Source: CAKSEI01 sp964403505
Lineage (GTDB): Bacteria > Bacillota > Clostridia > Oscillospirales > CAG-272
DNA: 64,000 nucleotides
Reading direction: 5' to 3'
Assembly (NCBI GenBank): GCA_964403505.1
Contig: CAYOFP010000007.1
Span: forward strand, 1 to 64,000
In this document: positions 50,628-59,317 of the stretch, in pieces
Layout: each line of letters starts with the position of its first letter
Position numbering within the stretch: the first letter of the stretch is position 1
Program-made: the position numbers and the translations under genes
The notes under the pieces: generated by a model
What the model was told of the DNA's origin: nothing
Databases searched by the model: none
Seen by the model: only the letters and a program-made list of their open reading frames with translations

Positions 50628-50811
50628 TGCCTTTTATTACTTCTTTTATCCTTTTCTCGAGTTTGATACGGGGCACCATGACCTCGTGTCCGCACCCCAT
50701 ACAGCGCATCTTGATATCCGATGCGGCATAGAGCACCAGCATGCGGTTGACGCCGCAGGGGTGATTTTTTTTCATTACCAGAGTATCGCCGACTGTGAAT
50801 TTTATAATCAT
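50614..50811 (-). CDS. DUF951 family protein
   Basis: 65 aa, the family length. The pattern is DUF951: FTVGDTLVMKKNHPCG, then DIKMRCMGCGHEVMVPR, with a CxxC pair (RCMGC) and an earlier cysteine that could bind zinc. The family is widespread and conserved in Firmicutes but has no firm function. ATG 50811 follows AAGGAG; a longer frame upstream lacks a site. Overlaps cls. Confidence 0.88.
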   Translation of the reverse strand: MIIKFTVGDTLVMKKNHPCGVNRMLVLYAASDIKMRCMGCGHEVMVPRIKLEKRIKEVIKGNENG

Positions 50812-50833
50812 CAGAATAAACTCCTTTTTTAAT

Positions 50834-50862
50834 ATTATACCACACAAAAAATCATGTGTAAA
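50834..50862 (-). promoter_or_regulatory. SigA-type promoter of DUF951-cls
   Basis: Minus strand: -35 TTTACA (50857-50862), 17-bp spacer with a TGG extension, -10 TATAAT (50834-50839). Confidence 0.85.
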
Positions 50863-50887
50863 TATATTATTAATTACAAAAAGTTCT

Positions 50888-50916
50888 TTGACTTATGATG
50901 TGTTATATGATATAAT
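50888..50916 (+). promoter_or_regulatory. SigA-type promoter of the ruvCAB run
   Basis: -35 TTGACT (50888-50893), 17-bp spacer, -10 TATAAT (50911-50916). No LexA (Cheo) box GAACnnnnGTTC was seen near it. Confidence 0.88.
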
Positions 50917-50947
50917 AACATGATATTAGAATAGGATAGGTATGCAA

Positions 50948-51445
50948 ATGATAATTCTCGGCATAGATCCCGGTTTTGCCATAGTGGGCTATGGGGTGAT
51001 CGAATATGCAAATACGAGGTTTCGTGTACTCGGCTACGGTGCGATAACCACCGAGGCAGGGACGCCGACTGAGGCACGGCTGAAAACCGTGTATGACGAG
51101 ATGTGCAAAATAATTGAGAAATACCGTCCTGACGAAATGGCGATCGAGGAGCTGTTCTTTAACAGTAATCATACTACGGCAATCACTGTCGCCGAGGCAC
51201 GTGGGATATTGCTGCTGGCGGCGACACAGGCGGGCGTGAAAATATTTGAGTATACGCCGCTGCAAGTGAAGCAGTCGGTGGTGGGCTACGGCAGAGCAGA
51301 TAAAAAGCAGGTGATCGCCATGACAAACAGCCTGCTCGGTCTTGAAAAAAAGCCGAGGCTTGACGATACGTCCGATGCGCTTGCTATCGCTATATGTCAT
51401 GCGCACACAGGATGTTCGAGATTGAGGGAATTTTACAATAATTGA
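50948..51445 (+). CDS. ruvC: Crossover junction endodeoxyribonuclease RuvC
   Basis: 165 aa. It cuts Holliday junctions as a dimer. The RNase H-like acid residues are seen: D6 in LGIDPGFAIVGYG, E65-E66 in MAIEELFFNSN, and the final pair in RLDDTSDALAIAICH. ATG 50948 is preferred to 50942 because AGGATAGG (50933-50940) ends only one base before the latter. First gene of ruvC-ruvA-ruvB. Confidence 0.97.
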   Translation: MIILGIDPGFAIVGYGVIEYANTRFRVLGYGAITTEAGTPTEARLKTVYDEMCKIIEKYRPDEMAIEELFFNSNHTTAITVAEARGILLLAATQAGVKIFEYTPLQVKQSVVGYGRADKKQVIAMTNSLLGLEKKPRLDDTSDALAIAICHAHTGCSRLREFYNN

Positions 51446-51454
51446 GGTAAAGCA

Positions 51455-52048
51455 ATGTATTATTACATATCGGGAAAAATCGCAAAGCTTGATGTGAACC
51501 ATGCGGTCATTGATGCAGGCGGCGTCGGATATCTTATATACATATCGTCATCGACCCTCGGTAAGCTCGCAGGCAAAGACACAGCGAAGCTTTATACGCA
51601 TTATGTCGTGCGTGAGGATGCGCAGGAGCTTTACGGTTTTTATGATGAAAGCGAATTATCAACATTCCGGCTTCTGATATCCGTGTCGGGCGTAGGACCG
51701 AAGGCGGCGCTCGCCATACTTTCGGTGCTCACTCCCGAGAAGCTTGCCCTCGCCGTAGCCTCAGGAGACGTAAAGTCGATATCCACGGCACAGGGCGTCG
51801 GAAAGAAGATCGCCGAGAGGGTAGTGCTCGAGCTGAAGGACAAGCTCGCATCGGGCATAACCATCGACGCACGCTCGTCCCAGGCAGGAGATACGCTGGT
51901 ATTTACGGATAACTCGAGCGAGGCGGTAAACGCTCTCGTTGTTCTCGGGTATTCACGCTCAGACGCCATGCGTGCGGTCGGCTCGGTTGATAAAAGCGTG
52001 GTCTCTATCGAGGATATTATACGTGAATCGCTCAAAAAACTGATGTAA
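51455..52048 (+). CDS. ruvA: Holliday junction branch migration protein RuvA
   Basis: 197 aa. Three domains: an OB fold at 1-63 (MYYYISGKIAKLDVNHAVIDAGGVGYLIYIS), two helix-hairpin-helix motifs around 71-125 (LLISVSGVGPKAALAILS, AQGVGKKIAERVVLEL), and the C-terminal domain that binds RuvB (EAVNALVVLGYSRSDAMRAV). It holds the junction while RuvB drives migration. Confidence 0.97.
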   Translation: MYYYISGKIAKLDVNHAVIDAGGVGYLIYISSSTLGKLAGKDTAKLYTHYVVREDAQELYGFYDESELSTFRLLISVSGVGPKAALAILSVLTPEKLALAVASGDVKSISTAQGVGKKIAERVVLELKDKLASGITIDARSSQAGDTLVFTDNSSEAVNALVVLGYSRSDAMRAVGSVDKSVVSIEDIIRESLKKLM

Positions 52049-52057
52049 GGTGAAGTA

Positions 52058-53137
52058 ATGGAAGAATTTTTCGATTCGGATTATGATTTTGAAAACAGAA
52101 TAGTGTCAGCCGAGCCTGATTCGTCCGATTCGGCAAACGAGATATCGCTTCGCCCGAAAACCCTCGAGGAATATGAGGGACAGGAAAAGGCAAAGGAAAA
52201 CCTGAAAATATATATCGAGGCGGCAAAGATAAGGGGCGATGTGCTTGACCATGTATTGCTTTACGGCCCTCCGGGACTTGGAAAGACGACGCTGTCGGGC
52301 ATTATAGCAAATGAAATGGGTGTGAATATCCGTATCACCAGCGGCCCTGCCATAGAAAAGCAAGGGGATCTCGTGGCTTTGCTCACGAATCTCGCTGATA
52401 ACGATATTCTTTTCATAGACGAGATACACCGTCTTCCCCGAACGGTAGAAGAGATACTTTATCCTGCTATGGAGGATTATGAGATCGATATCATCGTCGG
52501 TAAAGGGCCGTCGGCGCGCAGTATCAGACTGACCCTGCCGCATTTTACCCTCATCGGTGCGACGACCCGTGCAGGTCAGCTGTCCACCCCTCTGCGTGAC
52601 CGCTTCGGTGTAGTGCTGAAGTTAGAATTATATACTCCCGAGGAGCTTGCAAATATCGTCATGCGTAGCGCAAAGATACTCGGCATTGCGATCGACCGTG
52701 ACGGCGCTTTGGAAATAGCCTCACGATCACGGGGCACACCGCGAATAGCGAACAGATTGCTTCGGCGTGTACGTGATTTTGCGCAGGTAAAAGGATCGGG
52801 AAATATAAATTGTGAGATAGCGTCATACGCACTCGGCAAGTTAGAGATAGACGAGCTCGGACTCGATAATGTCGACCGCAGGATGCTTACGACAATTATA
52901 AAGAACTACGGCGGCGGCCCCGTCGGACTCGAGACGCTTGCGGCAACGGTCGGCGAGGAAGCGATAACGATAGAGGATGTATATGAGCCGTACCTGATGC
53001 AGATCGGATTTTTATCACGCACGCCGAGGGGCAGATGTGTCACGAGGCTCGCATACGAGCATCTTGATATCCCCTTTAGCGGCGGACTCACAAAGGAAGG
53101 ACAGGTCAGTATTTTCGATCGGAAGGAAGAAGATTAA
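52058..53137 (+). CDS. ruvB: Holliday junction branch migration ATPase RuvB
   Basis: 359 aa AAA+ motor. RPKTLEEYEGQEKAKENL is the family start; Walker A is GPPGLGKTT, Walker B LFIDEIHRL, sensor 1 in IGATTRAG, the arginine finger in LRDRFG; and the C-terminal winged helix has GGGPVGLETLAATVGEE. An acidic N-terminal extension of about 30 residues precedes the core. AAGGTGAAGTA lies before the ATG. Confidence 0.98.
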   Translation: MEEFFDSDYDFENRIVSAEPDSSDSANEISLRPKTLEEYEGQEKAKENLKIYIEAAKIRGDVLDHVLLYGPPGLGKTTLSGIIANEMGVNIRITSGPAIEKQGDLVALLTNLADNDILFIDEIHRLPRTVEEILYPAMEDYEIDIIVGKGPSARSIRLTLPHFTLIGATTRAGQLSTPLRDRFGVVLKLELYTPEELANIVMRSAKILGIAIDRDGALEIASRSRGTPRIANRLLRRVRDFAQVKGSGNINCEIASYALGKLEIDELGLDNVDRRMLTTIIKNYGGGPVGLETLAATVGEEAITIEDVYEPYLMQIGFLSRTPRGRCVTRLAYEHLDIPFSGGLTKEGQVSIFDRKEED

Positions 53138-53140
53138 AGG

Positions 53141-54010
53141 ATGTTTTTGGCAGATAAATGGCAGGATTACCGCCTGCTTGATGCTACCGACGGAAAGAGG
53201 CTCGAGATATGGCACGGCTATACCCTCGTGCGTCCCGATCCGCAGGTGATATGGCATAGCGAGGAACCTGTAAAGGAATGGAAAAAGGCGGATGCATCAT
53301 ATACCCGATCAAAAAAAGGCGGAGGCAGTTGGAGCGAGAATCGTCTCCCCGAGAGCTGGACGCTCGTATATGAGCCGCTCGATTTAAAATTTCTTATAAA
53401 GCCGATGGGCTTTAAGCATACCGGGCTTTTTCCCGAGCAGGCAGTCAATTGGGATTGGTTTTCCGAGCTTATAAAAAAGGCAAATAGACCCGTAAATGTG
53501 CTGAATCTTTTTGCATATACAGGCGGAGCGACGGTTGCGGCAGCAAAGGCAGGCGCCATGGTGTGCCATGTGGACGCATCCCGCGGTATGGTCGCCCAGG
53601 CAAAAGAAAATGCGGCATTAAGCGGTCTGTCGGATGCACCGATCCGATATATCGTCGACGACTGTAAGAAGTTTGTCGAGCGTGAGATACGCCGAGGAAG
53701 AAAATACGATGCGCTGATCATGGATCCTCCCTCATACGGCAGAGGACCGGGCGGCGAGATATGGAAGTGCGAAGATAATATCGATGCTTTTGTCAAGCTG
53801 TGCATGGGCGTACTTTCGGATGAGCCGTTATTTGCACTTGTGAATTCATATACCACCGGTCTTTCACCGTCCGCTATGGGATACATACTCGAGACGACCG
53901 TCAGAAAGAAATACGGCGGAAAAGTCGTGTGTGACGAGGTGGGACTTCTGGTTGAGGCAACGGGTGCAGCGCTCCCATGCGGATCGGCTGCGAGATGGAC
54001 GAAGGAATAA
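53141..54010 (+). CDS. Class I SAM-dependent RNA methyltransferase (RlmI/RlmK-like)
   Basis: 289 aa. A short N-terminal part is followed by a Rossmann methyltransferase: PVNVLNLFAYTGGATVAAAKAGA (motif I), HVDASRGMVAQAKENAALSG, and DALIMDPPSYGRGPGGEIWK with the DPPSY catalytic motif. The pattern is that of the 23S rRNA (cytosine/guanine) methyltransferases RlmI/RlmK; no PUA domain is present, so the exact site is unknown. It begins 3 bp after ruvB. Confidence 0.9.
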   Translation: MFLADKWQDYRLLDATDGKRLEIWHGYTLVRPDPQVIWHSEEPVKEWKKADASYTRSKKGGGSWSENRLPESWTLVYEPLDLKFLIKPMGFKHTGLFPEQAVNWDWFSELIKKANRPVNVLNLFAYTGGATVAAAKAGAMVCHVDASRGMVAQAKENAALSGLSDAPIRYIVDDCKKFVEREIRRGRKYDALIMDPPSYGRGPGGEIWKCEDNIDAFVKLCMGVLSDEPLFALVNSYTTGLSPSAMGYILETTVRKKYGGKVVCDEVGLLVEATGAALPCGSAARWTKE

Positions 54011-54016
54011 TTAGTA

Positions 54017-54880
54017 ATGGAAAATGCGTTTATCAAAACTGAGGAACTTTGCTTTTCTTACGCAAGTGAAGACGGAAAGAATAATGAAGTCCTCAAAGAT
54101 ATAAATATCGAGATAGAAAAGGGTGATTTTGTTGCCGTTCTCGGACATAACGGCTCGGGCAAATCTACCTTTGCAAAGCTTTTGAATCTGATACTCATAC
54201 CGACATCGGGGAAAATATTGATTGACGGCATGGATATCACCGATAAAAATATGACGGATGATGATGTCATCCGCCTGCGCTCGAAGATCGGCATGGTTTT
54301 TCAGAATCCCGATAATCAGCTCGTTGCGACAGTTGTTGAGGAGGATGTTGCGTTCGGCCCTGAAAATCTCGGCGTTGCGCCTGGGGAGATACGGCGGCGT
54401 GTTGACGAGGCGCTCGATACGGTCGGCATGATAAAATACGCACGTCACAGTCCACATCAGTTATCGGGAGGGCAGAAGCAAAGGGTGGCTATCGCAGGTG
54501 CGATCGCTATGATGCCCGAGTGTATCATATTTGATGAATCAACTGCCATGCTCGACCCTACGGGAAGAGCAGATGTCATGAAGACCATAGAGCGGCTGAA
54601 TCGGGAAAAGGGCATAACCGTCTTACATATCACTCATAATATGAATGAGGCTTTGCTCGCAAAGAGGGTGCTTGTCATCGAGGACGGCAGATTCATTTTT
54701 GACGGAACGCCCGACGATGTCTTCTCCCATGTCGATGAACTGAAAAAGACGGGCTTGGGTGTACCGCAGGTGGCCTCTCTTATGTATTCGCTCAAAAAAA
54801 GCGGCGTATATGACGGCAAGATATTGAGCGATGAAAAAATATGCGCGAAAGAATTATATCAACTCATAAATGGAAAATAA
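54017..54880 (+). CDS. ecfA1: ECF transporter ATPase EcfA1
   Basis: 287 aa. ABC ATPase with Walker A GHNGSGKST (about 44-52), Q loop FQNPDNQLVATVVEEDVAFGPENLG, signature LSGGQKQR, and Walker B ECIIFDESTAMLDPTG. The last asks for attention: DESTAMLD in place of DEPTAMLD, but the ES form is common in EcfA1. Together with EcfA2 and EcfT it energises vitamin and metal uptake through separate S components. Confidence 0.95.
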   Translation: MENAFIKTEELCFSYASEDGKNNEVLKDINIEIEKGDFVAVLGHNGSGKSTFAKLLNLILIPTSGKILIDGMDITDKNMTDDDVIRLRSKIGMVFQNPDNQLVATVVEEDVAFGPENLGVAPGEIRRRVDEALDTVGMIKYARHSPHQLSGGQKQRVAIAGAIAMMPECIIFDESTAMLDPTGRADVMKTIERLNREKGITVLHITHNMNEALLAKRVLVIEDGRFIFDGTPDDVFSHVDELKKTGLGVPQVASLMYSLKKSGVYDGKILSDEKICAKELYQLINGK

Positions 54881-55739
54881 ATTAGAACTGCAAAACGTTT
54901 CATACATATACAGCCCCGACACGCCTTTTCGCACGACTGCTCTCGATCAAGTGAGCTGTTCGTTCAAGGCAGGCATTATCACGGGGTTAATCGGTCACAC
55001 CGGTTCGGGAAAGTCAACGCTTACTCAAATGCTTAACGGACTTTTGAAGCCGACGTCCGGTAAGGTGCTTTTGGACGGTGCCGATATATGGGAAAACCCG
55101 AAAAAAATAAGCGCTGTGCGCTTTCGGGTAGGTCTTGTCTTCCAGTATCCCGAGTATCAGCTTTTTGAGGAGACGGTATATGCTGATATTGCATACGGAC
55201 CGAAGAATATGGGACTCGATAAGGATGAGATCGACCGAAGAGTGAGGGCGGCGGCACGCTTCGTCGGGATTGACGAAAAAATGTTTGACAAATCGCCGTT
55301 TGACCTCTCCGGCGGACAGATGCGCCGTGTTGCCATAGCAGGCGTGCTTGCGCTTACCCCAGAGGTATTGATACTTGACGAACCTGCGGCAGGGCTTGAT
55401 CCGGTCGGCAGAGATACGGTCTTCGACGGAATTACGGCATATCAGAGGTCGATGGGGGCGACGGTCATTATCGTCAGCCACAGCATGGAGGATATGGCGA
55501 AATACGCCGACAGGATAATGGTGATGAGTGATGCCCAGGTCGTGCTTGACGACATCCCCGAAAATATATTCAAAAATGCGGATATGCTTTGCTCGCTTGG
55601 ACTTGATGTGCCGCAGATAACACGGCTGATGATGCGCTTAGCGGAGCTCGGGGCAGGCAACCGCACAGATATTTTCACAGTGGAGGCGGCGCATGATGAG
55701 ATACTCCGTCTTACCCGGAAGGGACGGTGTAGAGATTGA
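54870..55739 (+). CDS. ecfA2: ECF transporter ATPase EcfA2
   Basis: 289 aa. Second ATPase of the module: Walker A GHTGSGKST, Q loop FQYPEYQLFEETVYADIAYGPKNMGL, signature LSGGQMRR, Walker B EVLILDEPAAGLDPVG. The FQYPE(Y/H)QLFE block identifies EcfA2. It overlaps EcfA1 by 11 bp and EcfT by 4 bp. Confidence 0.95.
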   Translation: MENKLELQNVSYIYSPDTPFRTTALDQVSCSFKAGIITGLIGHTGSGKSTLTQMLNGLLKPTSGKVLLDGADIWENPKKISAVRFRVGLVFQYPEYQLFEETVYADIAYGPKNMGLDKDEIDRRVRAAARFVGIDEKMFDKSPFDLSGGQMRRVAIAGVLALTPEVLILDEPAAGLDPVGRDTVFDGITAYQRSMGATVIIVSHSMEDMAKYADRIMVMSDAQVVLDDIPENIFKNADMLCSLGLDVPQITRLMMRLAELGAGNRTDIFTVEAAHDEILRLTRKGRCRD

Positions 55740-56566
55740 TTAAGGATATCACAATCGGACAGTATTTCCCGGGAAATTCGCTGCTACACAGGCTTGACCC
55801 ACGCACGAAGCTGATACTGACGGTTTTGTTTATTACTGTGCTTTTCATGGCGAGAAGTATGCTCAGTTTTATCATGCTTGTCGCATTTACGTTTTTGCTC
55901 ATACCCATTTCGGGTATATCGTTAAAGGTGATATTAAAGAGCCTGAGGCCGCTTATGTTTATCATCGCATTTACAGTAATACTGAATCTGTTTTTTACAA
56001 AAGGTGAGGGAGAACCGCTTTTCACATTCTGGAAAATTAAGATATTCAAAGAGGGACTTTCGTATGCGATATATATGATCGTGCGTATCATATGCCTGAT
56101 ATGCGGCACGGGCGTCATACTCACATATACGACATCTCCTATACAGCTAACGGACGGCATAGAGCAGCTTTTAGCTCCTCTTGCGAAGATAAAGCTGCCC
56201 GTGCATGAATTTGCTATGATGATGTCCACGGCTCTGCGCTTTATTCCAACCCTCGTAGAGGAGACGGATAAGATAATGAGTGCACAGAAGGCACGGGGAG
56301 CAGATTTCACGAGCGGCGGACTCATAAAGCGTGCGAAGGCGATAATACCGATACTGATACCGCTGTTTATCAGCGCATTTCGCCGTGCTGACGAGCTTGC
56401 TATCGCTATGGAGTGCCGCTGTTATCACGGCGGAGAGGGAAGGACGAGAATGAACACGCTGCATTTTTCATTGCGTGATCTTCTCTCGGTTGCGGTCATG
56501 GTGTTGATCGGTGGAGCGGTCGTGATACTCAATATATATACCCGTGGGATCGGTATCGGAATATGA
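55736..56566 (+). CDS. ecfT: ECF transporter transmembrane component EcfT
   Basis: 276 aa with five or six membrane segments. The motif LHRLDPRTKLI near residue 17 and the coupling motifs AQKARGADF and AMECRCYHGGEGRTRM (the ARG-type motifs that touch EcfA1 and EcfA2) are clear. TTG start at 55736, inside the EcfA2 stop. No S component (substrate-binding) gene is nearby, so this is a shared group II module that serves unlinked S components. Confidence 0.95.
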   Translation: MIKDITIGQYFPGNSLLHRLDPRTKLILTVLFITVLFMARSMLSFIMLVAFTFLLIPISGISLKVILKSLRPLMFIIAFTVILNLFFTKGEGEPLFTFWKIKIFKEGLSYAIYMIVRIICLICGTGVILTYTTSPIQLTDGIEQLLAPLAKIKLPVHEFAMMMSTALRFIPTLVEETDKIMSAQKARGADFTSGGLIKRAKAIIPILIPLFISAFRRADELAIAMECRCYHGGEGRTRMNTLHFSLRDLLSVAVMVLIGGAVVILNIYTRGIGIGI

Positions 56567-57300
56567 AACTGCTGCTTGAAATAAAATATTACGGCGCAAA
56601 TTATCACGGCTGGCAGGTTCAGCCGGGATGCGAGACTGTGCAAAAAAGCATACAGGACGCCGTACAGCGTATTTTCGGAAAAAGATATGATGTTACGGGC
56701 TGCAGCCGTACCGATTCGGGCGTTCATGCGAGGCAGTTTTTCTGTACTGTTGACGGAATGGATGAGCTGAAGCTGCCTTGTGATAAAATACCGTATTCGC
56801 TGTCCTCGGTTTTGCCCCGGGATATATCGGTCATTAGCTGTAAGGTCGTGGACGACGGGTTTCATGCACGTTATTCCTGTAAGGGTAAGGAATATGAGTA
56901 TATCATAACAGACTCTCATTTCCGTGATCCCTTCCTTTGCGGCAGGGCGTGGCAATTATGCAGGACTCTCGATACCGAGGCGATGAAGCGTGCTGCAGAG
57001 GGAATCGTCGGCAGACATGATTTCTCATCGTTTTGTGCATCGGGTGCATCTACTACCGATAATATCCGCACAGTCGAGTTTTGCAGAGTCGAGCGCAGAG
57101 CTAACTGTATCTGCATCAATATAAAAGCTGACGGTTTTTTATATAATATGGTGAGGATAATCGTCGGCACGCTCGTATCCGCCGGACTCGGTAAGCGCGA
57201 GTATGAGGACACTGTATCTATTATCGAAAAGCGTGAGAGGACATCGGCCGGGAATACTGCACCGGCATGCGGTTTATACTTAAAAGAAGTGATCTATTAA
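56563..57300 (+). CDS. truA: tRNA pseudouridine synthase A
   Basis: 245 aa. It makes pseudouridine at positions 38-40 of tRNA anticodon arms. The catalytic aspartate is in CSRTDSGVHARQ; later RPF-like and NMVRIIVGTLVSAG blocks match the family. Overlaps ecfT by 4 bp; the order ecfA-ecfA-ecfT-truA is conserved in Firmicutes, here detached from the ribosomal protein operon that it usually follows. Confidence 0.97.
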   Translation: MKLLLEIKYYGANYHGWQVQPGCETVQKSIQDAVQRIFGKRYDVTGCSRTDSGVHARQFFCTVDGMDELKLPCDKIPYSLSSVLPRDISVISCKVVDDGFHARYSCKGKEYEYIITDSHFRDPFLCGRAWQLCRTLDTEAMKRAAEGIVGRHDFSSFCASGASTTDNIRTVEFCRVERRANCICINIKADGFLYNMVRIIVGTLVSAGLGKREYEDTVSIIEKRERTSAGNTAPACGLYLKEVIY

Positions 57301-57315
57301 AAAAGGAGGTGGCCA

Positions 57316-58572
57316 ATGGCGGAGAAAAGAATATTGTTCGGTAAAAAGAGAAAAAGTGCCGCATCGGCGCCCGGTGTAAATCGGTATTACCTTACCGTAT
57401 CCGATTCATTCGGACGGGCAAAGTGGGTATTTGTATTTCTGCTTGCCTTGCTCGTGGCGTATACCGTGATATTCAACAGGGAGCAGATAACGGTAAATAA
57501 TTTTAGATTTTTGTTAAAGCATTTTGATGTAAACTCTGTTGATTCCTCATCGAATTTTGATATATTAAAATATAATGATAACGGTAATTACATCTTTGGA
57601 TATTATAAGGATGATCTCGTTGTGGTGTCGTCGACCGGTGTGGATTTTTACGATATGCACGGTAATACTGTTCTGTCGAAGTCGCATTCCATGTCAAATC
57701 CTGCGCTTACTGTATCGGAGGATTATCTGTACGTTTATGACCTCGGAAATAATTCGTATTCTGTCTACAATTCATTTTCCTGTATTAAAAGCGCCACTAC
57801 CGATCGCCCTGTGAATATGATAGCTGCCAGTGACACAGGCATATTTGCGCTGGTTACGAGCAGCGCCGAGTACCGAAGCGTGGTGCAGATATATGATAAA
57901 GGTTTTGATATGCTCTCGGAGGTATCGAAAAATAAGCTCGTCATAGATGTTTCCATATCGCCCGACGGGAAAAATTCGCTGATACTGTCGAGCGAAACAA
58001 CGGATGAGGGCGACTTTTTCACAGAGGTGCTGATGTTACGGCCCGGCAAGTCCGAGCCCGTGTACACAGTGGAGTTTGATGATTGTTTCCCGGTATCCTG
58101 TTCGGCGCTGTCTGGCGGAGGCGCAGGGGTGCTGTGCTCGGACAGATATATTGTTTTTGATTCTTCGGGTAATGTATTAAAAGAGTACGATTTTATCGGC
58201 AAGACTCCGACGACGTATGTTTCAGGCGGCGAATTTACCGTGCTGACATTCAATAAAAGCGTTATAGGTTATGACAGCAGTGCAGTCGTATTCGATAAAA
58301 ACGGAGAGATAGTGAATGAAATAACGATCTCGGGTCAATGTAATAAATCCACTATTGAAAACGGCTATGTATATATATTGCTCACGGATATGATCGCCCG
58401 TGTGGACATGAGCGCAGGCGATGTGATGTATGAGAATACACAGAGCAATCCGATCGATTTTATGGTGCGGGGCGGAGATTCACTGCTTGTGTGTTACAGC
58501 GATCGTACCGCGGCGATGCCGTACTCGTTTGTGCCGAGTGATATGATTACCGAAACAGGAGAGAGTAAATGA
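57316..58572 (+). CDS. DUF5711 family membrane-anchored beta-propeller-like protein
   Basis: 418 aa. A basic N-terminus (KKRKS) and one membrane segment (about 37-54), then a large domain of short repeated strands, such as DDLVVVSSTGVDFYDMHG and YIVFDSSGNVLKEYDF, that look like blades of a beta-propeller. I recall this as DUF5711 of Clostridia; its function is unknown. AAAAGGAGGT precedes the ATG. It overlaps the cvpA-like gene by 4 bp. Confidence 0.75.
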   Translation: MAEKRILFGKKRKSAASAPGVNRYYLTVSDSFGRAKWVFVFLLALLVAYTVIFNREQITVNNFRFLLKHFDVNSVDSSSNFDILKYNDNGNYIFGYYKDDLVVVSSTGVDFYDMHGNTVLSKSHSMSNPALTVSEDYLYVYDLGNNSYSVYNSFSCIKSATTDRPVNMIAASDTGIFALVTSSAEYRSVVQIYDKGFDMLSEVSKNKLVIDVSISPDGKNSLILSSETTDEGDFFTEVLMLRPGKSEPVYTVEFDDCFPVSCSALSGGGAGVLCSDRYIVFDSSGNVLKEYDFIGKTPTTYVSGGEFTVLTFNKSVIGYDSSAVVFDKNGEIVNEITISGQCNKSTIENGYVYILLTDMIARVDMSAGDVMYENTQSNPIDFMVRGGDSLLVCYSDRTAAMPYSFVPSDMITETGESK

Positions 58573-59303
58573 TACCGGCTTTTATTTTTGATATAGTTTT
58601 GTTTATAATTTTTGTAGGGATAGCTCTCAACGGGTATAGAAAGGGATTTGTAAAAAGCTTGTTGGGTCTCGCCTGTCTTCTTATCTCTGTTATATGTGCA
58701 GCGGTGTTTACTCCGTGCGTTTCCACGTGGCTAAATGATAATCATGTTGAGAAAGCAATCACTGAAACCGTCAGGACGAGCGTCTATTCCGCTCTTGAGG
58801 ACTCCGATACCGACGGAAAAGCAGAGAAACTGTTTTCTGTAATTGATCAGTTTGTTTTTTCGGATAAAGATGAAGACATGATAGCAGATTCGTATGCAAA
58901 CGAAATATTGAATTCGGAAAACACTGAGAGTTCTGTCGATAAGATATGTTCTGAAATAGCACGGAGTATATCAAAGCCGTTGTGTAATTCGCTTGCATTC
59001 TTTTTGATATTCATAATTACAGGTATTGCGGTCAGGATCGCGGCGATTATACTCGATAAGGTATTCACATTACCCGTGTTAAAGCAGGCGAATAAGCTGT
59101 TAGGTCTTGTATTCGGTGTGATCTGTGCGGTCGTGACCATGATGATATTAGCGCGTGTATTTGTCTGTGTGCTCCCATGGCTGTCAAGCATGAGTGCAGG
59201 AAAAGTCGGTGAGAGGATCGTAGAGGATTCAGTCTTTCTTTCATTTTTTTGCAGATTCAATATATTCAGAGAGATCATAAAGGATATATCGGTGTTTTTA
59301 TAA
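58569..59303 (+). CDS. CvpA family membrane protein
   Basis: 244 aa. Four to five membrane segments; the N-terminal FDIVLFIIFVGIALNGYRKGFVKSLLGL is the CvpA signature, followed by a charged loop (about 65-130) and a second pair of segments. CvpA is linked to colicin V production and envelope functions in Proteobacteria; in Firmicutes its role is not known. Overlaps the preceding gene by 4 bp (ATGA). Confidence 0.85.
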   Translation: MIPAFIFDIVLFIIFVGIALNGYRKGFVKSLLGLACLLISVICAAVFTPCVSTWLNDNHVEKAITETVRTSVYSALEDSDTDGKAEKLFSVIDQFVFSDKDEDMIADSYANEILNSENTESSVDKICSEIARSISKPLCNSLAFFLIFIITGIAVRIAAIILDKVFTLPVLKQANKLLGLVFGVICAVVTMMILARVFVCVLPWLSSMSAGKVGERIVEDSVFLSFFCRFNIFREIIKDISVFL

Positions 59304-59317
59304 GGAGATAATCAGTA

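Noticed and set aside
54017..56566. An ECF S component within the module
   Set aside because: None of the neighbouring genes is a small hydrophobic substrate-binding protein; the module is of the shared type.
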